In this document: piece after piece, positions 1-9,200 of the stretch
How positions within the stretch are numbered: the stretch's first letter is position 1
Layout of the letters: every line of letters begins with the position of its first letter
Assembly: GCA_009843625.1 (NCBI GenBank)
Contig: VYDD01000155.1
Location: forward strand, 1-11,209
Source of the DNA: Gammaproteobacteria bacterium
GTDB taxonomy: Bacteria > Gemmatimonadota > Gemmatimonadetes > Longimicrobiales > Gaopeijiaceae
Reading direction: 5' to 3'
Length of the DNA stretch: 11,209 nt
Notes under the pieces: generated by a model
Seen by the model: only the letters and a program-made list of their open reading frames with translations
What the model was told of the DNA's origin: nothing
Database searches by the model: none
Translations under genes and position numbers: made by a program

Positions 1-274
1 CCACCACTCCGGGGCGCACGCCCACGCTCGCCCAGAGGGCCGTGCGCGCGCACGCAAGCGAATAGATGGCCGGCTGGGCCCACTCCGGGTCGTCCAGCCG
101 GCCGGCCGCGCCTGCCCGCCCGAACATGACGTCGATCAGGGAGGCTCCGCCGCGCTCGGTCGCGAAGACGGCGTCGCATCGATCCAGCAGCGCGCGCACG
201 ACGGGCTCGGCTTCGTACAGAGCCTGCCCCATGCCGATCTGCTCGCTCCCCTCGCCGGCGTACACGAATGCGGT
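1..274 (-). other. AT2 domain, N-terminal part only (module 2), residues ~3159-3249+
   Basis: Start of the second acyltransferase. The segment AFVYAGEGSEQIGMG aligns with the usual GQGSQxxGMG, so Gln3166 and Gln3169 equivalents are both Glu. The GHSxGE nucleophile motif would follow within a few residues of the last codon here, where the sequence reads VGVRPGVV. Extender specificity cannot be read from this window. Downstream processing domains of module 2 are also outside it. Confidence 0.9.
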
Positions 275-3200
275 CCTGGGGGGCGCGGGGGGCTTGGGCA
301 TTCCCCTGGGCTCGGGCCCCAGGTCGGCGTGCAGCACGCCGTTCAGCCCCTCCCGCAGCGACGCGGCGTCGCGGAAGACCAGACCGGCGCGGCGCGCGAA
401 GTGGCTGCGTCCCACGCCGGCCGTCCACGCCATGTCGGCGAGCAGCGACCGCGCCGTGCCGTCTTCTTCGGAGAGAACTTCCTCCTGCTCGGCAAGCCAT
501 GTCAGATACCGGTGTGCAACATCCCGCAGCGCCGCCGGAGACATCCCCGAAAGGGGCAGGAGGCGCGTCTCGCGGGGAGCGAGGTCTCCGCGGGGGGCCG
601 GTAGTTCGACCGCCCTTCCGGGCGACTCGGCCGGCACGGTGCGCGCGGGACCCGCGGCCCACGGCGCGTCCGTAAGCGCCGAAGCATCGCCGTCTGCGGC
701 GCCCGCTTCGACAACAACGTGCGCGTTCGTCCCCGAAAGGCCGAAGGAGCTGACACCCGCGCGCGCCGGCCGATCCGGACGGGAAGGCCAGTCCGTGGGC
801 TCCGAAATGACCCGTACCGGAAGCTGCTCCCATTCCAGGTGCGGGGTCGGATTGTCGAAGTGAAGCTGCTTCGGGATGCTGCCCCGGTTCATGGCCAGCA
901 CGGCCTTGATCAGGCTGGCGACGCCCGCCGCGCATTCCAGGTGACCGATGTTGGTCTTCACCGAACCGATCAGCAGCGGCCGCTCCGGGCTCCGCTCCCG
1001 CCCGTAGACGGCGGCGGCCGCCTGCACCTCGATCGGGTCGCCCAGGTCGGATCCGGCGCCATGCGCCTCCAGATAGTCCACTTCTCCGGGCTCGATGCCA
1101 GCGCGCGCAAGGGCTTCCTCGATGACCCGCTCCTGAGCCGGCCCGTTCGGGACCGTCAGGCCCGCGCTGAAGCCGTTCTGATTGACGGCGGATCCGCGGA
1201 TCACACCCCAGATCCGGTCGCCGTCCGCCCGCGCCTCGCTCAGGCGCTTCAGCACGACGACCCCGCAGCCCTCGCCGCGCACGAAGCCGTCGGCCTCGGC
1301 GTCGAAGGTGCTGCAGCGGCCCTTCTTGGACAGCATGCCGACTTCCTTCATGAACGTCGTGATGTCCGGGGAGAGGATGGCGTTGACCCCGCTGACCAGG
1401 GCCATCTCCACCTCCCCCTGCCGCAGGGCGGAAGCCGCCTGGTGCACGGCCGCCAGGGAGGACGCGCAGGCCATGTCCAGAGGCACCGCCGGGCCGGTCA
1501 GACCTAACGCGAAGGAGATGCGCCCGGCGGTCACGCTCATGGTGGTGCCGAGGTATCCATGGGCCTCTCCGCTGATGGCGGCCACATCCCGATAATCGCC
1601 GTTTCCGACCCCGGCATAGACACCGGTGTTGCTTCCCGTGAGCCGCGCCGGATCCATCCCCGCGTCCTCGAGCGCGTGCCACGGCGTCTCGAGCATCAGG
1701 CGCTGCCGCGGATCCATCATGCGCGCCTCGATCGGCGCAATCCGGAAGAACCTGGCGTCGAACTTGTCGATGTCCTCGAGGAAGGCGCCCCGGCGGGCGG
1801 GGCCGTCGGCGCCGTGCGGATCCCCGGCGACCCCGTTCCAGGGGCCGGGGTCGCGGCGTCCGTCCGTGACCAGGTCGGCGCCGGCCTCGAGCAGGCGCCA
1901 GAACGATGCCAGGTCGGGCGCTCCCGGGAACCGGCAGGCCATCCCCACGATCGCGATGGCGTCATCATCCTCCTGCACGCGGGGCTCGCGTGCAGGCTCC
2001 GGCGCGGCTTCGGAGACGGGAACTCCTCCGTCTTCGACCAGTTCCCCCGCCAGGTGCTCGGCGAGCGAGCCGATGTCCGGGTAATCGAAGACCAGCGTGT
2101 TCGGCGCCGTGTAGCTTCCCGCCAGAGCTCGGTTGAGCCGATTGCGCAACTCGACGGCCATCAGCGAATCCATCCCCAGATCGAAGAACCCGACCGTCGC
2201 CGCGGGGGCCGACGGCAGGCGCAGCACGGCCTGCACCTCGCCCTGGAGGAAGGACACCAGCACGTTCTCCCGTTCGGCAGCGGGGGCTTCGCTCACCTGG
2301 GTAAGGACGTCCTTCGGGGCGGCCGCGGAGTCCGCCTCGGCATCCGACGCCGCGGACAGGAGCTCCTCCAGCAGGGGAGGACGCTCTTCCACGGCCTCTT
2401 CAAACACCGACCAGTCCATCGCCATCACCACGGATGTCGTCACATCCTGACGCACCAGGCGATCGAATGCCCGGAGTCCCTGCTGAGGCGTGAACCAGCG
2501 CCCGCCGAGCGCCGACCGGCGCTGGTCGATCCGTTCGCGCTGCTCCGCCGCCTTGCCGATCTCCGACCACGCCCCCCAGGCGATCGCCTGTCCCGCGAGC
2601 CCCAGTGCGCGCCGGTGTCCGGCCAACTGGTCCAGGAATGCATTGGCAGCGGCATGGTTCGCCTGGCCGGGGTTGCCCATGACCCCGACCCGGCTCGAGA
2701 AGAGGACGAACATGTCCAGGTCGCGATTCACCGTCGCGCGGTGCAGATGCCACGCCCCCAGGATCTTGGGCCCGAGCACCTGTTCGAACCTCTCCCAGGT
2801 CTGGTTTGTGAGCGCACCGTCGGAGAGCACGCCCACGCTGTGGATCACGCCCGCGAGCGGGGGCAGACGCCGGTCCATGTCGGCCAGCATGCGGTCCAGT
2901 GCGGCCGCGTCGGCCACATCCGCCAGCGCGACCTCGACCGTCACCCCGCGTTCCCTGAGCGCGCGGATGGTCTCCTCGGCGGCTGCGTCCGGCGCGCGGC
3001 GCCCGTTGAGCACGATCGCCCCCGCGCCCCGGTCCGCGAGCCATTCGGCCACGGCGCACCCGATCCCGCCCAGGCCGCCCGTCACCAGATAGGTGCCGTC
3101 CTGGCGCAGCCGGCCACCGGAGAGCGGGGGCGCGGGCACGACGATCTTCCCGAGATGCCGGGCCGAGCGCATGAAGCTCAGCGCGGCGCCCGCCTCGGCC

Positions 3201-6200
3201 AGCGGCCATCGGCTGTGGACGATCGGTTCGAGATCTCCGGCGGCAATGCGCGCCATCACATCGCGCAACACCCTCCCGACCCACTCCGGATCGGTCTTCT
3301 TCAGGACATCCAGCTCCAGGATGTCGTAGGAGACGTCCGGGCGGGCCGCCGCCATCTCGTCCTCGGTGAGGATGTCCCGCCGGGCCATCTCCACGAAGCG
3401 GCCCCCATGCCTCAGACAGGACAGGCTGGCGTCGATGAAGCCCTCCCCGGTCAGGCTGTTCAGCACGACGTCCACCCCGGCGCCGTCCGTCGCCTCGAGG
3501 ATCTCTTCGCCGAACGCCGTGGTGCGGCTGTCGAACACGTGCTCGGCGCCGAGCGAGCGCAGGTACGCCTGCTTGCGGGCGCTCGCGGTGGCGAAAACCT
3601 CCGCGCCCGCAGCCTGCACCCACTGGATGGCGGCCAGACCCACGCCGCCCGCGCCCGCGTGAATCAGAACCCGCTCGCCGGGCTCCAGTCCGGAGTACTC
3701 GAAGGACAGGGCAGCCGAGACGAAGGCGCTGGGGATGGTCGCGAGTCCGGTCTGAGAGATATCCGTCGGCGCCGAAGCCACCAGTTCCTCGTGGGTGATC
3801 ATCATCGGCCCGAATGCGCCGAATCCCATCCCGACCACGTGGTCGCCCACCGACACACGGGACACCTCGGCCCCGAGCTCGACGATGCGGCCGCACATCT
3901 CCCTGCCCAGCAGCCCCTCCTCGATGAACCCCAGGGAACGGAACACGTCCCAGAAGTTGAGCCCGGCCGCGCCCACGGCGACGCGGACTTCCCTGGGCTC
4001 CAGGGGACGGGCCGGCAGCGGCTGCACGTATGGCCGGTCGAACACCCCGCCCTGATCCGGAGCCAGCACCCAGTCGGGTTCCTCCGGCAGCGCCAGCCGT
4101 TCGGCCTCCGACTCCGCCCGGATCAGGCGAGCAACCCGCCGGCGCCCGAAGCGGTGGACGACATGGTTTTCCGAATCGGGATAAAGGAGTTCGTTTGCGA
4201 GGTCGGGCTCGGGCGCCATCTCCCCGGGATCCAGATCGATCATGCGGGGCTGCAGGTGCGCCGCTTCGCGGGCCACGCCCTTGCCGAAGCCCCACAGGAC
4301 CGCGCCGGCGAGCTCCCCTCCGCGCTCACGCTCCAGCACCTGCGCTCCACGGGTCACGAACCAGATGCCCTTTTCCGGCGTGAGACCGGAGTCGGCCACT
4401 CCCTGCGCCAGGGCCAGGGCGCTCGCGCCTATTCGTTCGACGTCGTCGGCCACGTCGCCGGTCGTCGCGTCCTGTCCGGCACCGTCGAGTGCCATCAGGT
4501 GCGCGACCCCGCTGAAGGGCACGTCACCCGGAAGGCTGTCGATCAGCGATCGCCAGGACTCGCGCCGCTGCATCTCGACCGTCGCGCGGAAGACCCCGGG
4601 GCCTTTCGGCTCGGGCAACTCAACGTCCGGTTCGCCGCCGATGGCCAGCACCACCGTCTGGTTGCGAGCCGCCAGGTCAGTTGCCAGCTGCGCCGCCGCG
4701 CCCCCCTCGACCGCCGCCAGGATCCACGCGCCGGGCGGCTCCCGCACCTCGGCGGGCCCCTGCGCCACGATCACGCCCTTGTCCGGGGTCCGGTCCGTGT
4801 CGGCTTCGTCCACCCCGAGCACCTCGACCCCCTCGAAACCGGCGTCGCCGAGCGCGCGTCGCCACACCGCCGGGCTCGCCAGGGCATGATGCGGCCGGTA
4901 GTCGTCGGCGAACCGCCACCAGCCGTCCAACTGCCCGAATGTGAGATCCATCCAGCCCAGGCCGCTCAGGTTTTCGAGCGCGATCAACTGTCCCGAGGGC
5001 GCGAGCAGCCGGCGGCAATGCCCGAGGGTTTCCTCCAGGTATCGCGTCGCATGCAGGACGTTGGACGCGAGCAGGAGGTCGTAGCCGTGGGCCGCAAACC
5101 CCTGCTCGACGGGATCCTTTTCGATGTCCAGCGGACGGTACTCGATGCATCCGCCCCCATCTCCGAAACGGGCCTCCGCCTCCGAGAAAAAGCCTGCCGA
5201 GATGTCGGTGTACATGTAGTCGAATCGTCCCTCGGGCAGCAGCGGCAGCACGGAGGCCGTGGCCGAACCCGTGCCCGCCCCGACCTCGACCACCCGCAGG
5301 CGGCGTCCTTCGGGGAGGGCGTCGACGAGTTGCCGGACCGCCTCTTCGAGCAGCCGGTTCGCCGCGCGCGCGACGGGTGCCTTGAGATACAGGTCGGCGG
5401 CGGTCGGCTCTCCGCTGCTGAACAGCAGGGTGAGCGGATCCTCGCGGCCGCGCAGCACCTCGGGGAGGGCTCCGCCCGACCGCCTGAAGAGCCCCACTTC
5501 GGTCAGGCCGTGGGAGTATCGCCGAGCCATCACGGCGGCGTGTGCGTCCGGTTTGGGCGGAAGGACTTCCGGCCACGGATCTTCCGACCCCAGCGCGACG
5601 ACGAAGCCGGAACCCCCTTCGACGAGCACCCCCGATTTGGCGAGCATCTCAAGCATTCGCCGGAATACGCGACCGTGCTCCGGCATGACGCGGAGTTGCT
5701 CCCGCAGAGTCTCCGGATCGACGACCGCGCCCCGGCTTCGCCGCCATCCCAGCGCGTCCAGCGTGGCGAGCGCGTACGACCACGACCAGTGCTCGAGATC
5801 GGTCAGCAGCGCATCCCGGTCATCCGGATCGACTCCCGCCTCGATGAGATGTTCCGGAAACAGGCGGGAGGCCGATTTGACCGATGCGGGGCTGGGAAAG
5901 AAGTCCGCCGGGGGCATGCCCGGTGGAAGGGCGCGTTCCCGCCACACGACCTCGTAGAGCAGGTCGCTGACGCCCTCGACCGTCGATAGCAGCGCGGCGC
6001 GTGTCGCCCGCTTCACCGTGTAGCCGCTCAACCCGCCAAGCAGCCTCCCCTGCGGGTCGTAGATGCGCAGCTCACCGGTCAGAACCTCGGGCGTTTCGTC
6101 CGCATTCGCTTCCGCCGCGACGGACCCCTCGTTCAAGCGCACATGGCATACCACCTGGTCAGGCAGGCGTCCCGTCGTCAGCCAGCAACGTTCCCAGCCG

Positions 6201-9200
6201 AAGGGCAGGTAGGTGACCGAGCCGTGCGGTCCGGTCAGGTCGCGGGCGGCTCCCACGACCTGAAAGCAGCCGTCCAGGACCAGCGGATGAACGTCCAGCG
6301 CGTTCGAGCCCGGACCTTCCGGAAACGACACCTCGCCCAGCGCTTCCCCCGGAGCGGACCACGCCCTGCGCAGCGTGCGGAAGGAGGGGCCGAGCTCAAC
6401 CCCGGTCCCGGCCCGGGCGCGGTAGTAGTCCGCGACGTCCATGGGCGAGAGGCGGGCTTTCAGGCTGTCCAGGTCGATCCGCCCGCGGGCCTCGGGCGGG
6501 GAGCCGTCCGGTGCCACGCGTCCCTCCACGTGCATCGTCCATTCCTCGTCACCGCCCCTGCTGAAGAGCTGGAATCGGCGTGATGCCAGCGGATCGCCGG
6601 CGTCCATCACCAGTTGCATCCGGCGCGCTGGCTCGCTCTTGCCGTCCCCGGAGTCCTCCGTGAACACCAGCGCGTTGTGCAGCTGCATGTCCTCCACGGC
6701 CGCCGTCCCGCGCCCCTCGGAGCGCGAGGCCGCCACGGCCATCGCCCCGTACAGCGCGCCCGGCGCCACGACTCGTCCGAACACGCGGTGATCGTCCAGC
6801 CACTCCGGATCCGAAGGGAACAACTCCGTCTCGAACGTGACCTCGCCGCGCGCCGTCTCGTGCCGCGATCCGAGAAGGGGATGGCCCGCTCCGAGTACCC
6901 GCCTTCTGGGGGCATCGAGCCGGTGGCGCCTTCGCTGGAACGGGTAGCCGGGGACCGCGATCCGCCGCCGGGCTTCCCCCGCGAACAGTCCCTCGAACCG
7001 GATCGGAAGCCCGGCCTCGTAGGCACCCGCGACCGCCTCCGCGAAGTCGCCGCCACCTCGGGTCGATGCCGGGTCGTCGGAGGGAGGACTCAGCGTCGAG
7101 ACCACCGCGGGGGCCGGGGTGCCGGCCGACTCCGGCCAGGCCGACAGCGCCATCGGGGCCAGGACCGGGCGTGGCCCGATTTCCACCACCAGATCCACGC
7201 CCAGCTCCGCGAGCGATTCCACGCCGCTGGCGAACGCCACGGCCTCGCGCGCGTGACGCGTCCAGTAGGGGCCATCGAGGGTCTGGCCGGACTCGACCGG
7301 CCGGCCGGTCAGGTTGCTCACCACGGTGAGGGAAGGGGAGGCGACCGCCACGCCCTCCAGGGACTCTTCCAGAGCGGGGAGGATGGGCTCCACCAGGGCG
7401 CTGTGGAACGCCTTCCTGGTGTTCAGGCGCCGTACCCGAATCCCCTCCGCGTCGAAGTTCCTGGAGATGGTTTCGATTTCGTCAACGGGGCCGCTGACCA
7501 CCTGGTGGGTGCCGTTGTCGCCGGAGATGCTGAGTCCAACGCCACCGGACACGGCGTTGTGTGCCTGCACGGCTGCCGCCACCCGCGCGGAGGGTGCGAA
7601 CACCGCGGCCATGGCCCCGTCGGCCATTCCCGACATCAGCGCGCCGCGCGCACAGGCGAAGCGCATGCCGTCCTCCAGGCTGAACACGCCCGCCGCCTGC
7701 GCCGCCGCCAGTTCGCCGACGCTGTGACCCACCACCACGGCGGGGCGCACGCCAACGCTCGACCAAAGGGCGGTCAGCGCGCATCCCAGCGCGTAGAGCG
7801 CCGGCTGCTCCCAGGCGGTGTCGCCCAGTTCTCCCTCCGACCCGCCACGGCCGAACATGACATCCAGCAGCGAGCCGCCCCTTTCGGCGCGGACAACCGA
7901 TTCGCAGCGGTCGAGGACGGCTCGAGCCACGGGCTCCGTCTCGTACAGTGCCCGGCCCATCCCGACCCACTGGCTTCCCTGTCCGGTGTAAGCGAACGCC
8001 ACCTTTCCGGCGGCGCCCGGCCCCGGAATGTCCCCGCCTTCCGTCACTGCCTCCAGCTGCCCGCGGAGTGACGCGGCGTCCCGGAACACCACCCCGGCGC
8101 GATGATCGAAATGGCTGCGCCCCACGCCCGCGGTCCAGGCCATGTCCGACAGGAGCGGTTCCGCGTCGGCTCCTTCCATGGCCAGCTGGTCAGCGCGTTC
8201 CTCGAGCCACGACAGGTACCGTCCCGCCGATTCCCTCAGCGCGGCCTCCGACTTGCCCGAGAGAGGCAGCAAACGCGCCTGGCGCTGCTGCAGGGCCTGG
8301 TCGGGCAACGGCAGATGCCCCAGAGTCGCGGGAACCGACACCTGGACCGATTGCCGCGGCCCCGCCGCCAGGGGACCCCCTTCATCCGCAGCCCCGTTCG
8401 CACCGCGATACTCCTCAACTACAAGGTGGGCGTTCGTTCCGGAGATGCCGAAGCAGTTGACCCCGGCCACGCGCCGGCGGCCCGAATGGTCCGGCCACTC
8501 CATCGTCTCCGAAGTCACGCGCAGCGGCATGCGATCCCAGTCCACCGCCGGGTTGGGATCGTGGAAATGCAGGTGCTTGGGGATGATGCCCCGCCTGACC
8601 ACCAGCGCCGCCTTGATGAGCCCGACGACGCCGGCCGCCGACTCCAGATGGCCCACGTTCGTCTTCACCGAACCGATCAGAAGCGGGTCCCGGGCGTCGC
8701 GTCCCTTGCCGTAGACGCTGGATACGGCGTTCAGCTCGATCGGGTCGCCGACCGCGGTTCCGGTTCCGTGCGCCTCGACGTAGTCCACCTCCAGCGGATC
8801 GACCCCCGCCTGGAACAAAGCGTCCTCCATGACCTGTTCCAGAGCGGGCGTGTTCGGCACGGTCAGGCCGACACCGGTCCCCCCGTGGTTCACCACCGAG
8901 CCGCGGATCACCGCCCAGATCCGGTCCCCGTCCGCCACGGCGTCGCTCAGGCGCTTGAGCACCACGACGCCGCAGCCCTCGGCCCGAACGTAGCCGTTCG
9001 CGGAGGCATCGAAGGTCTTGCACTGCCCATCGGGGGACAGCATCATCGCGTCCGCGCGCAGCTCGTAGATGCGCCCGTTGAGGATTGCCTGCACACCGCC
9101 CGCAAGGGCGAGGTTCGCCTTGCCCTGCTGCAGATCTGCGACCGCGTCGTTGATCGCCACCATGGCCGACGCGCAGGCGGCATCCACCGCCTTGGCGGGG

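Noticed and set aside
2400..4295. A 631-codon minus-strand frame
   Set aside because: It is an alternative frame of the ER-KR region, rich in Arg/Gly, with no domain motifs. The ER and KR motifs lie in the PKS frame.
1559..5989. A 1476-codon open frame on the plus strand
   Set aside because: It lies entirely antisense to the PKS, encodes low-complexity His/Arg/Pro-rich sequence with no recognisable domain, and is the expected shadow of GC-rich codon bias. The same applies to plus-strand frames at 6614-8071 and 8102-9727.
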